Source: Methylobacterium sp. GXS13 (lineage in GTDB: Bacteria > Pseudomonadota > Alphaproteobacteria > Rhizobiales > Beijerinckiaceae). Taken from it: a stretch of 64,000 nt of DNA. The notes below the pieces were generated by a model that was not told the origin of the DNA, ran no database searches, and saw only the letters and a program-made list of their open reading frames with translations. Position numbers and translations under genes: made by a program. Positions 1 to 9,012 of the stretch are shown in pieces. Within the stretch, counting starts at the first letter, position 1. Every line of letters begins with the position of its first letter. Location: NCBI RefSeq assembly GCF_001455965.1, contig NZ_LKKO01000019.1, positions 47,534-111,533 on the forward strand. The letters are read 5' to 3'.

Positions 1-1465
1 AGCCGCGGGCGAGGCTGACCCAATCCACCGCCGGGTTGTCGAGGCTCAGCATGCCGAGCGCCTTCGGGCCGGGATTGTGCGCGCCGACATTGGCGAGTTC
101 GGCCCGCAGGATCGCGTAGGACCGGTTCGACCAAATGAGCGTCACCACGTCGAGGCGCTCGCGGGCCTGGGTCCAGAGGGCCTGGGCGGTGTAGAGCCCG
201 CTGCCGTCGGCCTGGAGGTTGATCACCTTGCGGCCCGGGCAGGCGATGGCCGCCCCGGTGGCCATCGGGATGCCGAGGCCGATCGAGCCGCCGCTGAGCT
301 GCAGCCAGGCATGCGGCGCCGCATCCCGGGTCAGGGCGAAGAAGTTGCGGCCGGTGGTGATCGACTCGTCGCAGATCACCGCGCCCTCCGGGATCAGCGC
401 CCCGAGCACCTGACCGATCGCATCCTGGTCCAGCGCGCCCGAGCGGAGCAGGCTCGGCCGCGGCTTCACGGCGATTGGCTCGGCCGGCGGCGCGGCGACC
501 GCCTCCGCGAGCCGCTCCAGCGCGTCGATCTGATCCTCCTCGGGGGTGGCGAGGGTGAGGGTCGCGCAGCCTTCGGGGGCGAGCAGGCTGGGCTTGCCGG
601 GATAGGCGAAGAAGCCGACCGGCTGGGTCGCGCCGATCAGGATGATGTGGCGGAAGCCCTTCAGGGCCTCGATCGCCTGGTCGATCGGGTAGGGCAGGCG
701 CTCGATCGGCACCGTGCCGGCGCCCCGGTCGATCCGGGCGTTGGAGGTCATGGCCATCAGCGTCGCGCCGGTCTTGCGGGCGATCCGGTCGGCGATCACC
801 CGGCCCTCGCCCTGCACCGCCCGGTCGCCGAGATGGAGCAGCACCGGCTCGCCGCTGGCGAGCGCCGCCACGGCGGCCGCGATGGCCGAATCCGCGGCTC
901 GCGCCCGCTCGGGGATCGGCGGCACCGGGGCGATGCCCGTGCCCGGGTCCCAGGCGGTGTTGGCCGGCAGGATCAGGGTCGCGACCTGCCCCGGCGCGGT
1001 GCGGGCGGCCGCGATGGCGGCGGCGCCGTCGGCACCGATCTCGGCGGCGCTCAGGCCGGTATGCACCCACGACGACATCGGGCGAGCCAGCCCCTCGATG
1101 TCCGAGGTCAGCGGCGCGTTGTACTCCCGGTGGTAGGTGGCGTGCTCGCCGACGATGTTGACGACGGGCGTGCGCGCCTTCTTGGCGTTGTGCAGGTTGG
1201 CCAGCCCGTTGGCGAGGCCCGGCCCGAGATGCAGCAGGGTCGAGGCCGGCTTGTCGGCCATGCGGGCATAGCCGTCCGCCGCGCCGGTCGCCCCGCCCTC
1301 GAACAGGAACAGCACGCAGCGCATCCCCTCGACCCGGTCGAGGGCGGCCACGAAATGCATCTCGGACGTGCCGGGATTGGTGAAGCAGACCTCGACCCCG
1401 CCGTCGACCGGGGTCCGGACGAGGCTCTCGGCCCCGTTCATCGTGGTTGGCGTCCCATCGGTCAC
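1..1465 (-). CDS. Thiamine-diphosphate-dependent enzyme, acetolactate synthase-like (3' end cut off)
   Basis: The reverse strand encodes about 488 residues before the window edge. The N-terminal half carries the ThDP-activating glutamate (Glu56, context LFEGGATGAADGYA). Near the cut end lies the metal/diphosphate motif ADGSGLYTAQALW with the Asn of WSNRSY about 25 residues later. Order and length match the PYR-central-PP layout of the acetolactate synthase/benzoylformate decarboxylase superfamily, whose members are usually 510-560 residues, so only the last few dozen are missing. I chose the GTG at 1465 because a GGGAG ribosome site lies about 7 bases upstream; an ATG at 1441 is the alternative. 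Substrate cannot be assigned. It is divergent from the solute-binding protein gene at 1650. Confidence 0.85.
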   Translation of the reverse strand, partial: MTDGTPTTMNGAESLVRTPVDGGVEVCFTNPGTSEMHFVAALDRVEGMRCVLFLFEGGATGAADGYARMADKPASTLLHLGPGLANGLANLHNAKKARTPVVNIVGEHATYHREYNAPLTSDIEGLARPMSSWVHTGLSAAEIGADGAAAIAAARTAPGQVATLILPANTAWDPGTGIAPVPPIPERARAADSAIAAAVAALASGEPVLLHLGDRAVQGEGRVIADRIARKTGATLMAMTSNARIDRGAGTVPIERLPYPIDQAIEALKGFRHIILIGATQPVGFFAYPGKPSLLAPEGCATLTLATPEEDQIDALERLAEAVAAPPAEPIAVKPRPSLLRSGALDQDAIGQVLGALIPEGAVICDESITTGRNFFALTRDAAPHAWLQLSGGSIGLGIPMATGAAIACPGRKVINLQADGSGLYTAQALWTQARERLDVVTLIWSNRSYAILRAELANVGAHNPGPKALGMLSLDNPAVDWVSLARG

Positions 1466-1649
1466 GGGCGGCTCCCTCTCGATCCGGCCCAGACGGCCGG
1501 CGAATCGCATTCTTTATTATCGTGGCGCAGCCCGTGACGAGCGCAAGGGCCGAAACGCGCCGCGGCCCGGTCATCGAGCGCCTGGGCTATCGCACGATCT
1601 GGCGCGAGTTTTGCCGTTGGCATCCCGCAACCTCGACGAACGGGATCCG

Positions 1650-3251
1650 ATGAAACTTCGCCGCCTGCTTGCCGCTGCCGTCGCCGGCTCCTTCGTCGTG
1701 GCTGCCCCGGCCAACGCCGAGAGCGTGCTGCGGATCGCCATGACCGCTTCCGACATCCCCACCGCCACGGGGATGCCCAACAACGGCTTCGAGGGCATGC
1801 GCTTCCTCGGCTACCCGATATTCGAGGGGCTGGTGCAGTGGGACCTCAAGAGCACGGCCAAGCTCGCCGGCATCATCCCGGCCCTGGCTGAGCGCTGGGA
1901 GCAGGATCAAACCGACAAGACGATCTGGACCTTCCACCTCCGCCGGGGCGTCAGCTTCCATGACGGCACCCCGTTCAACGCCGACGCGGTGATCTGGAAC
2001 CTCGACCGCTACTTCAAGAACGACAGCCCGCAATTCGAGCCGCAGGGGGCCGGCATCTCCCGGGCCCGGGCGCCCCTGGTCGGGAGCTACAAGAAGATCG
2101 ACGATGCCACCGTGCAGATCACGACCACGCAGGTCGCGTCGTACTTCCCCGACATGGTGGTCTACCTGCTGTTCACTTCGCCCCAATCCTTTGAGAAGGC
2201 GGGCCGCGACTGGGCCAAGGTCGCGGCGCTGCCGGCGGCCGGCACCGGCCCGTTCAAGATCACCCGAGTGGCCCCGCGGGAATCGGTCGATCTGGCCAAG
2301 TTCGACGGCTACTGGGATCCGAACCGGATGGCGAAGGTCGACAAGGTCCGGCTGATGCCGATCCCCGAGGCGAATGCGCGGGTCGCGGCCCTGCGGTCGG
2401 GGCAGGTCGACTGGATCGAGGTGCCGGCGCCCGACGCGATCCCGTCCCTGAAGCAAGCGGGCTTCGCCATCACCACGGGCTCCTACCCGCATGTCTGGCC
2501 CTACATCTTCAACATCGGCGCCAAGGACAGCCCGCTGAAGGACGTGCGCGTCCGACAGGCGCTGAACTACTGCGTCGACCGCGCCGGCATCGTCGAGCTG
2601 CTCAACGGCACGGCCGAGCCGGCCTCGGGCTGGCTCAACGACAAAGACCCGAATTTCGGCAGCCCGAAGAACCGTTACGGTTTCGACGCCGCTAAGGGCA
2701 AGGCGCTGCTGGCCGAGGCTGGCTACTCCGAGAAGAAACCCCTCAGCCTCAAGGTGATGATCTCGTCCTCGGGCTCGGGCCAGATGCTGCCGATGCCGAT
2801 GAACGAGTACTTGCAGGAAAACCTCAAGCAGGCCTGCAACGTCGAGCTCAGCTTCAACGTGGTCGAGTGGCAGGTGCTGCTGAATTCCAGCCGGGCGCTG
2901 CCGGACGCGCAGAGCCTCCAGGGCTCGATGGCGCTCAACGTCTCCTCACCCTCGTCCGACCCGAGCGTGATGGCGCGCTACTTCGCCGGCGACCGGTTCC
3001 CGCCCGGCGGCTTCAACTTCCCGAACTGGAAGGACGACGCGTTCGATGCCGCCCTCAAGGCGCTGGCCGAGACCGACGACACGAAGGTGATCGACGCGCA
3101 GACGGCGCTCGCCCACGAGCGGCTGGTGGACAACCCGCCGTGGCTGTTCATCGTGCACGACCTCAACCCGCGCGGGATGTCGAAGAAGATCCACGGCTTC
3201 GTCTCCCCGCAATCCTGGTTCGTCGATCTCACCCTCGTCAGCGTGCAGTGA
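1650..3251 (+). CDS. ABC transporter substrate-binding protein, family 5 (peptide/nickel type)
   Basis: The 533-residue product starts with a clear Sec signal peptide (MKLRRLLAAAV...APANAES). It continues as an extended periplasmic binding protein of the DppA/OppA class: the family blocks FHLRRGVSFHDGTPFNADAVIWNLDRY, LAEAGY and the VRQALNYCVDR region are all present. Such proteins deliver peptides, opines or other small solutes to an ABC permease. No permease or ATPase gene is adjacent, so the cognate importer must be elsewhere. An amidase gene follows 5 bases downstream, so the ligand may be an amide or peptide; that is inference from context. The in-frame extension upstream of 1650 lacks a signal sequence and is rejected. 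Confidence 0.92.
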   Translation: MKLRRLLAAAVAGSFVVAAPANAESVLRIAMTASDIPTATGMPNNGFEGMRFLGYPIFEGLVQWDLKSTAKLAGIIPALAERWEQDQTDKTIWTFHLRRGVSFHDGTPFNADAVIWNLDRYFKNDSPQFEPQGAGISRARAPLVGSYKKIDDATVQITTTQVASYFPDMVVYLLFTSPQSFEKAGRDWAKVAALPAAGTGPFKITRVAPRESVDLAKFDGYWDPNRMAKVDKVRLMPIPEANARVAALRSGQVDWIEVPAPDAIPSLKQAGFAITTGSYPHVWPYIFNIGAKDSPLKDVRVRQALNYCVDRAGIVELLNGTAEPASGWLNDKDPNFGSPKNRYGFDAAKGKALLAEAGYSEKKPLSLKVMISSSGSGQMLPMPMNEYLQENLKQACNVELSFNVVEWQVLLNSSRALPDAQSLQGSMALNVSSPSSDPSVMARYFAGDRFPPGGFNFPNWKDDAFDAALKALAETDDTKVIDAQTALAHERLVDNPPWLFIVHDLNPRGMSKKIHGFVSPQSWFVDLTLVSVQ

Positions 3252-3256
3252 TCCCG

Positions 3257-4648
3257 ATGGCTGATTTTGATCTCGTCGACGCGTCCGCGGCCGAACTCGC
3301 CCGGGCGATCGGATCGAAGACGCTCTCCCCGGTGGATGCGGTCGACGCGCTGCTCGGCCGGGTCGCGCAGCTGGAGCCGAAGCTCCAGGCCTTCACGGAG
3401 GTGTTCGCGGTCGATGCGCGTCTGGCGGCCGAGGGCGCCGACCGGGCGATCCGCGCCGGCCACGCGGTCGGGCCGCTCCACGGCGTCCCGGTGGTGCTGA
3501 AGGACCTGATCGACCTGGAAGGCCGGATCACCATGGGCGGCTCGGCCGCCCACCGGGCGCGCCGGGCCGAGCGCACCGCGACCATCGCCCGGCGACTGAT
3601 CGCGCAGGGGATGATCGTGCTGGGCAAGACCCACACGGTGGAGTTCGCCTATGGCGGCTGGGGTACCAACCAGCATCTCGGCACCCCCTTGAACCCCTGG
3701 GATCTGGAGACGCCGCGCACGCCGGGCGGGTCGAGCAGCGGCACCGGGGTCGCGGTCGCGGCCCGGATGGCGCCCTGGGGCATCGGCACCGATACCGGCG
3801 GCTCGGTGCGCCTGCCCGCCTCCTTCTGCGGGCTGACCGGCCTGAAGGTCACGGTCGGGCGCGTCTCGACCTGGGGGATCGTGCCGCTCTCGACGACGCT
3901 GGACACGCCCGGCCCGCTGGCGCGCAGGGTCGAAGATGCCGCGCTCCTCTACGAGGCGATCTCCGGCCCCGACCCGCTCGATCCCACCACCCGGGGGATC
4001 GCCCCGGACGCGCCCTGGTCGACCCTGAACCGCGGCGTGCGCGGCCTGCGCCTTGGGCGGATGCCGGAAGTCGAGCGGGAGGGTGTCGCCGCCGACATGC
4101 TGGCGGCCTACGATGCGGCCCTTGATCTCCTGGCCCAGCTGGGGGCCGAGATCGTCGACGTCGCCCTGCCGTTCCGGTTCAGCGACTGCGTGGCGATGAG
4201 CGGAATCACCAACGCCGAGGCCTATTTCGTCAACGGCGCCCTCGCCGAGGACCCGGCCTCGCAGCTCGGCGACGCCGTGCGGGCCCGGATCCTGGCCGGC
4301 GCGACAGTCTCGGCCCAGGAGTATCTCGGTACGCTTCAGCGCCGCGCCGCCATGAAGGTCGCCTATGCCGCCGCCCTGGAGGGGATCGACGCCCTGCTGA
4401 CGCCGACCACCGAATGCGCTGCCGTCGCACTGTCCGAGGTCGACGAGGCGCATCTGCCCTCGCGCTTCACCCGCTTCGGCAACCTCCTCGACCTCTGCGC
4501 CCTGGCGCTGCCCAACGGGTTCACATCCGCCGGGCTGCCGCTGTCGCTGCAAATCACCTGCCGGGGCTACGACGAGGCGATGGCCCTGCGGATCGGCCAG
4601 GCCTACCAGCAGGCGACCGACTGGCATCGACGCCGCCCGCCGGTCTGA
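3257..4648 (+). CDS. Amidase (amidase signature family)
   Basis: The 463-residue protein has the amidase-signature catalytic set: Lys82 in VVLKDLID, the cis-Ser cluster at residues 159-161 (PGGSSSGTG) and the nucleophile Ser183 in GTDTGGSVRLP. The family hydrolyses amides to acids plus ammonia; the related GatA works in tRNA-Gln amidation, but no gatB or gatC lies nearby, so a free-standing catabolic amidase is favoured. The start at 3257 lies 5 bases after the stop of the binding-protein gene, suggesting one transcript. A nitrile hydratase operon about 4 kb downstream would produce amides, a plausible but unproven metabolic link. Confidence 0.92.
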   Translation: MADFDLVDASAAELARAIGSKTLSPVDAVDALLGRVAQLEPKLQAFTEVFAVDARLAAEGADRAIRAGHAVGPLHGVPVVLKDLIDLEGRITMGGSAAHRARRAERTATIARRLIAQGMIVLGKTHTVEFAYGGWGTNQHLGTPLNPWDLETPRTPGGSSSGTGVAVAARMAPWGIGTDTGGSVRLPASFCGLTGLKVTVGRVSTWGIVPLSTTLDTPGPLARRVEDAALLYEAISGPDPLDPTTRGIAPDAPWSTLNRGVRGLRLGRMPEVEREGVAADMLAAYDAALDLLAQLGAEIVDVALPFRFSDCVAMSGITNAEAYFVNGALAEDPASQLGDAVRARILAGATVSAQEYLGTLQRRAAMKVAYAAALEGIDALLTPTTECAAVALSEVDEAHLPSRFTRFGNLLDLCALALPNGFTSAGLPLSLQITCRGYDEAMALRIGQAYQQATDWHRRRPPV

Positions 4649-4660
4649 CGCGTCGGGGGT

Positions 4661-6991
4661 TCAACCAGCCGCGTATTCGAGCTGCGGCTCGAGCACGCGG
4701 TCGCTGTCCGCATGCATCGTGACCGGGATCATCTTGGCCGCCGGCGTCTTGCTGCCGGTGGCGTAGTGCCAGATCGGCATCAGGACATTGCATTCCGGAT
4801 AATAGCCACCGATGCAGCCGATCGGGATGTCGTAGGCGACGACCAGCAGCCCGGAGAGCCGGCGGTCGATGCCGTCATGCGCGAAGGTCTTGAGCGTGAC
4901 CGCCTGCCCGACCTTCAGCCCCAGCCGGTCGATATCCGACCGGTTCATCAGCACCACCTTACGGGTGTTGTTGATGCCGCGGAACCGGTCGTCGTAGCCG
5001 TAGACGGTCGTGTTGAACTGGTCGTTGCTGCGCAGGGTCATCAGGCGCAGCACGTCGTGCCCGATCGCCGGCATGTCGGCATCCTCGTCCAGCGCGTTCG
5101 GCGTGACGAAGTTGGCGCGGCCGGTATCGGTGCACCACTCGCGCCGCTTCACCGGCATGTCGCGCTGGAACCCGCCCGGCTCCCACATGCGCCGCTCGTA
5201 GTCCCAGAACGACTCCGGCAGCGTCTCGCCGATCTCCTTACGGATCTCGGCATAATCCTGCATGTAGTCGTCCCACCGCACCCGGGGGTTGGGTTCGAGC
5301 ACCGCCCGGGCGAGTTCGCAGATCAGCCGGATCTCGCTGATCAGGTGCGGCGAGGCGGGTTTGCGCAGGCCGCGATTGCCGTGCACGCAGGCCGAGGTGT
5401 CCTCCATCGAGAGCACCTGCGCGCCGGCCTTGGTCTCGTCGATCTCCAGGCGCCCGAGCACCGGCAGGATGTAGCTGATCTCCCCCGGCAGCAGGGCGCT
5501 GCGGTTAAGCTTGGTGATGACGTTGACGGTCAGGCGGATCCGGCGCCAGGCCGGCTCCATCTGGCCGTGATCGGGGATCGCCCGGACGAAGTTGCCGCCC
5601 AGCATGATGAAGGCGCGGACCTCGTCCTTGAGGACCGCCTGGCAGGCCTCGACCGTGTTGTAGCCGGCCTCGCGCGGCGGCTCGAAACCGAACTGCGCGC
5701 CCAGCCGGTCCAGCGGGAACAGCTCGGGCTTCTCGGTGATCCCGACCGTGCGCTGCCCCTGGACGTTGGAATGGCCCCGGACCGGGCAGATGCCGGCGCC
5801 GCCGCGGCCCATATTGCCGCGCATCAGCAGCAGGTTGACCAGCATCTGGACGGTCTCGACGCCGGCCTGGTGCTGGGTGAGCCCCATGCCGTAGACGGCG
5901 ATCACGGCCTTCGAGACGCTGTAGACCTTGGCGGTGGATTCCATGTCGGCCCGGTGCAGGCCCGAGCGCCGCTCGAGTTCGTCCCACTCCCGGGTCTCGA
6001 GCCAGGCAAGGAACTTGTCGAAGCCGTGGGTGTGCTCCTGGATGAAAGCCTCATCCAGCACCGGCTCACCGCCCTCGGCGAGCGACGCGTCGTGGAGGGC
6101 CAGCACCGCCTTGCAGATCCCGGCCAAAGCCGCGAGGTCGCCGCCCGCCTTGACCTGATGGTACTGCGAGCTGATCCGCGTCGCCTTGCGGCTCAGCATC
6201 TCGGCGGGGGATTGCGGGTTCAGGAAGCGTTCGAGCCCGCGCTCGCGCAGGGGATTGTAGGTGATGATCGGAACGCCGCGCTGGCTCGCCTCCTGCAGCG
6301 GGTGCAGCATGCGCGGGGAATTGCTGCCCGGGTTCTGGCCGAAGAACAGCAGGCAGTCGGCCTTGCCGAAATCGTCCAGCGCCACCGTGCCGATGCCCTG
6401 GCCGATGCTGGCCGGCAGCGCCACCGAGGTGGTCTCGTGGCACATGTTGGAGGAATCGGGCAGGTTGTTGTTGCCGTAGAGCCGGGCCAACAGCCCGTAG
6501 AGGTAGCTCCCCTCGTTCGAGAGGCGGCCGGAGCTGTAGAACACCGTGCCCTTCTTGCGGTCCTCCACGGCGCGCAGCTCGCGGGAGATCTCCTCGACCG
6601 CATGGCCCCAGGAGACCGGCACGTATTTGTCGCTCGCCGCGTCGTAGCGCAGCGGATGGGTCAGCCGGCCGGGCTGCTCGAGGTGGTAATCGTCCCAGTC
6701 CAGAAGCTCGGTAACCGTGTGCTTGGCGAAGAAGTCCGGCGTGCAGCGATGCGCGGTCAGCTCCCAGGCCACTGCCTTGACCCCGTTCTCGCAGAACTCG
6801 AAGGGCAGGGGGCTCGCCGGCTTCACCCAGGCGCAGCTGTTGCACTGGTAACCATCGACTTTGTTGTGACGTGTCAGTGCGATCGGAACGCTCGCCAGCA
6901 CGCCCTCACGCCGCAGGATGTTGCCGACGGAGAGGGCTGATCCCCAACCGCCGGAGGGTAGACGGTACGGCTTGAAGGTGGGCTTTTCCAA
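4661..6991 (-). CDS. FdhF/YdeP-family molybdopterin oxidoreductase
   Basis: A 776-residue single-chain molybdopterin enzyme. The N-terminus has cysteines C50-X2-C53 and C67, consistent with the iron-sulfur region of the YdeP group. The middle carries family blocks such as LLFFGQNPGSNSPR and GRGGAGICPVRGHSNVQG. The C-terminus has the molydopterin-dinucleotide-binding segment with LRSNDQFNTTVYGY. The group resembles formate dehydrogenase alpha subunits but lacks a selenocysteine, and the substrate is generally unknown. No fdhD or electron-transfer subunit is adjacent. It converges on the amidase with a 12-base gap. An inverted repeat at 7019-7047 lies in its upstream region. Confidence 0.9.
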   Translation of the reverse strand: MEKPTFKPYRLPSGGWGSALSVGNILRREGVLASVPIALTRHNKVDGYQCNSCAWVKPASPLPFEFCENGVKAVAWELTAHRCTPDFFAKHTVTELLDWDDYHLEQPGRLTHPLRYDAASDKYVPVSWGHAVEEISRELRAVEDRKKGTVFYSSGRLSNEGSYLYGLLARLYGNNNLPDSSNMCHETTSVALPASIGQGIGTVALDDFGKADCLLFFGQNPGSNSPRMLHPLQEASQRGVPIITYNPLRERGLERFLNPQSPAEMLSRKATRISSQYHQVKAGGDLAALAGICKAVLALHDASLAEGGEPVLDEAFIQEHTHGFDKFLAWLETREWDELERRSGLHRADMESTAKVYSVSKAVIAVYGMGLTQHQAGVETVQMLVNLLLMRGNMGRGGAGICPVRGHSNVQGQRTVGITEKPELFPLDRLGAQFGFEPPREAGYNTVEACQAVLKDEVRAFIMLGGNFVRAIPDHGQMEPAWRRIRLTVNVITKLNRSALLPGEISYILPVLGRLEIDETKAGAQVLSMEDTSACVHGNRGLRKPASPHLISEIRLICELARAVLEPNPRVRWDDYMQDYAEIRKEIGETLPESFWDYERRMWEPGGFQRDMPVKRREWCTDTGRANFVTPNALDEDADMPAIGHDVLRLMTLRSNDQFNTTVYGYDDRFRGINNTRKVVLMNRSDIDRLGLKVGQAVTLKTFAHDGIDRRLSGLLVVAYDIPIGCIGGYYPECNVLMPIWHYATGSKTPAAKMIPVTMHADSDRVLEPQLEYAAG

Positions 6992-7018
6992 CGGGCGAAC
7001 TCCGGGCCTGTAAGGCTG

Positions 7019-7047
7019 GGAAACACCTGCCGCCCACCGGTGTTTCC
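7019..7047. promoter_or_regulatory. Inverted repeat between the oxidoreductase gene and a divergent small gene
   Basis: A perfect 9-base inverted repeat, GGAAACACC and GGTGTTTCC, is separated by 11 bases. It lies 28 bases upstream of the molybdopterin oxidoreductase start and 64 bases upstream of the small gene at 7111. It could be an operator or a leader hairpin. No T-run follows, so it is not a typical terminator. Confidence 0.4.
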
Positions 7048-7110
7048 TAAAAGAGTTTCCGCATCCGGAAATTTATGTGCTGCTAACATACATCATTGAT
7101 AGAGGTTAAT

Positions 7111-7359
7111 ATGGTCATCGGCCGCGATTACATGCTGAAAAAACCGTCCGGCCCGTCAGTGTCGAAGCATTTTCTTCACACGCAGCTTGTGCCGCGTGCC
7201 GTCAATATTTCCGGAGCGCTGGAAGTGGCGTTGAGCCGCGCCTCGGCACGGACCGGCATTCGCCCGGCCGTCATCCTCGCCGGCATCGCGGCTGCGGCGG
7301 TGATGACGGTGTTCCGGCTCCGGCAAAGCCACGCCGGAGCGGTCGAACGGAGGATGTGA
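7111..7359 (+). CDS. Small single-pass membrane protein, unknown function
   Basis: An 82-residue product from the ATG at 7111, which has a GAGG ribosome site about 6 bases upstream (7102-7105). It has a basic N-terminus, an amphipathic region, and one likely membrane helix around residues 52-68 (AVILAGIAAAAVMTVF). I do not recognise the family. It is divergent from the molybdopterin oxidoreductase and converges on the sigma-factor gene; the 106 bases between 7360 and 7465 hold nothing I can name. Confidence 0.55.
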   Translation: MVIGRDYMLKKPSGPSVSKHFLHTQLVPRAVNISGALEVALSRASARTGIRPAVILAGIAAAAVMTVFRLRQSHAGAVERRM

Positions 7360-7465
7360 GGTGGTCGCCGGGGGTTCGGTTCGGCGCCAACGCGACTTTG
7401 CGACGGAAGCGTTGCGCGACGCGGGTTGATCGGTCGGATTTCTGCCTTCGCCTACGAGCCGCGAG

Positions 7466-8167
7466 TCACGGCGCCGGAGCTTGTCCTGCCACCACCACGC
7501 CGAGCGTATCGAGCAGCGAGGAGCGCGCCCGGCTGACCCGGCTCTTCACCGTACCGACCTGGCAGCCAAGCTTGTTCGCCGCTTCCTCGTAGGTGTGGCC
7601 CTCCGCACCGACCAGCAGCAGCGCCTGCCGCTGCGCGGCGGGCAAGGTCCCGAGCTGCTTCCAAACGACCTTTAGGGTGCTGGCATCCTCCTGGTCGGAC
7701 AGGCTGGTCATCTGGCCGGCATGGGCGCCGTCCACATCCTCGACCTCGCGCCGGTTCTTGCGCAGCTCCGAGTAGAACTGGTTGCGCAGGATCGTGAACA
7801 GCCAGGCGGTGAAGTTCGTCCCGGGCCGGAACCGTGCCTGGTTGGCCCAGGCCTTCACGAAGGTTTCCTGCACGAGATCGTCGGCCCGGCTCACGTCGCC
7901 TACGAGCGACAGCGCGAAGGTCCGGAGGGACGGAAGCGCCGTGATGATATCGCTGCGGAAATCGAACGCCACGACTTGGCCGTACGCCGCCACGGCGGCC
8001 TCGAAGCGTGCGACGAGGCCGGCAAGCGGGGCCGGAAGCGGCTCTTGCTCGACAACCTGAAAATAGTCCCGGATCGGCAGAGCGAGGTGCTGGCCGATGA
8101 TCGCGGCGTAGCCGGTCGCGCCGGCGCGCTCTGCTCCGTCCGACCCCGGCGCGTTATCATCAGTCAT
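7466..8167 (-). CDS. EcfG-type RNA polymerase sigma factor with a NepR-like N-terminal segment
   Basis: The 233-residue protein has sigma region 2 at about 74-140 (DDLVQETFVKAW, RFRPGTNFTAWLFTILRN) and region 4 at about 165-222 (HTYEEAANKLGC, VGTVKSRVSRAR). These blocks match the EcfG (ECF15) general stress sigma factors of Alphaproteobacteria. EcfG proteins are usually about 180 residues; this one has roughly 60 extra at the N-terminus. Residues 32-56 follow the spacing of the anti-sigma factor NepR: hydrophobic-Arg-x-x-aromatic-x-x-Val-x-x-Glu-Pro-Leu-Pro-x-x-Leu-x-x-Leu-Val-x-x-Phe-Glu. That suggests a self-inhibited sigma factor or a fusion of the two partners. No separate nepR or phyR gene is adjacent. 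Expected target promoters are GGAAC-N16/17-CGTT; one occurs in this window at 49076-49100. Confidence 0.88.
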   Translation of the reverse strand: MTDDNAPGSDGAERAGATGYAAIIGQHLALPIRDYFQVVEQEPLPAPLAGLVARFEAAVAAYGQVVAFDFRSDIITALPSLRTFALSLVGDVSRADDLVQETFVKAWANQARFRPGTNFTAWLFTILRNQFYSELRKNRREVEDVDGAHAGQMTSLSDQEDASTLKVVWKQLGTLPAAQRQALLLVGAEGHTYEEAANKLGCQVGTVKSRVSRARSSLLDTLGVVVAGQAPAP

Positions 8168-8364
8168 GCGCGTATCCTGGTCCCGATCGCCGAGTATACT
8201 GGAATTGGTCTAACGTCGGTAGCGCCCCAAGTCTGAACCGATGCCAAACACGCCCGTGAAAAATCGGAGGATTGCGCCATCCGCGGCGATCATGATTGAT
8301 ACATCGCAACGACAGTGGCCGGGGGCGAGGCAGCGGTGCAGAATGCCGATCGCCAGGAGGACGG

Positions 8365-9012
8365 ATGAGCCACGACCACGCGCACTCGCATGACCACCCG
8401 CACGGCAGCGACCTCTCGCCCGTCGAGGCACGAGTCCGCGCCCTCGAATCCCTGCTGACCGAGAAGGGCTATATCGATCCGGCAGCCCTCGACACCCTCG
8501 TAGACCTCTACGAGAACAAGGTCGGGCCGCATGCCGGCGCCCGGGTGGTGGCGCGGGCCTGGGTCGATCCGGCTTACCGAGTCCGGCTCCTGTCCGACGC
8601 CACGCGGGCGATCGCCGAGCTCGGTATCGGCGGGCGGGGCGGGGAGCACATGGTGGTGGTGGCCAATACCCCCGAGACCCACAACCTTGTCGTGTGCACG
8701 CTCTGCTCCTGCTATCCCTGGCCGGTGCTCGGCCTGCCGCCGATCTGGTACAAGGCGCCACCCTATCGTGCCCGGGCGGTGATCGACCCGCGCGGCGTGC
8801 TGGCCGAGTTCGGGGTATCGATTCCCGAATCCACCCGGATCACGGTCTGGGATTCCACGGCCGAGACCCGCTACATGGTCCTGCCGATGCGCCCCGCGAA
8901 CACCGAAGGGTTCTCCGAGGAGGCCCTGGCCGCCCTCGTCACGCGCGACGCGATGATCGGCACGGGCCTGCCGGATTCCATGCCGCCGACCGCGCCCGAG
9001 ATGCCGCTATGA
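8365..9012 (+). CDS. nthA: Nitrile hydratase alpha subunit, cobalt type
   Basis: The 215-residue product contains the metal-binding claw C111-T-L-C114-S-C116. The Thr at the second position marks the cobalt class; the iron class has Ser there. Two of the cysteines are normally oxidised to sulfinic and sulfenic acid. The enzyme hydrates nitriles to amides as an alpha-beta complex in the cytoplasm. The start at 8365 has a perfect AGGAGG at 8355-8360. The first 13 residues hold six histidines in alternation ([13 protein letters not shown]), an unusual potential metal-binding tail. The stop overlaps the nthB start by ATGA. Confidence 0.95.
   Translation: MSHDHAHSHDHPHGSDLSPVEARVRALESLLTEKGYIDPAALDTLVDLYENKVGPHAGARVVARAWVDPAYRVRLLSDATRAIAELGIGGRGGEHMVVVANTPETHNLVVCTLCSCYPWPVLGLPPIWYKAPPYRARAVIDPRGVLAEFGVSIPESTRITVWDSTAETRYMVLPMRPANTEGFSEEALAALVTRDAMIGTGLPDSMPPTAPEMPL

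Noticed and set aside
2978..4627. An open frame antisense to the amidase and binding-protein genes
   Set aside because: It is a shadow of two well-identified genes and has no family features.
4712..6940. A long open frame antisense to the molybdopterin oxidoreductase
   Set aside because: Its product is low-complexity Arg/Asp/Gly/Val-rich, as expected from the complement of a GC-rich gene, and matches no domain.
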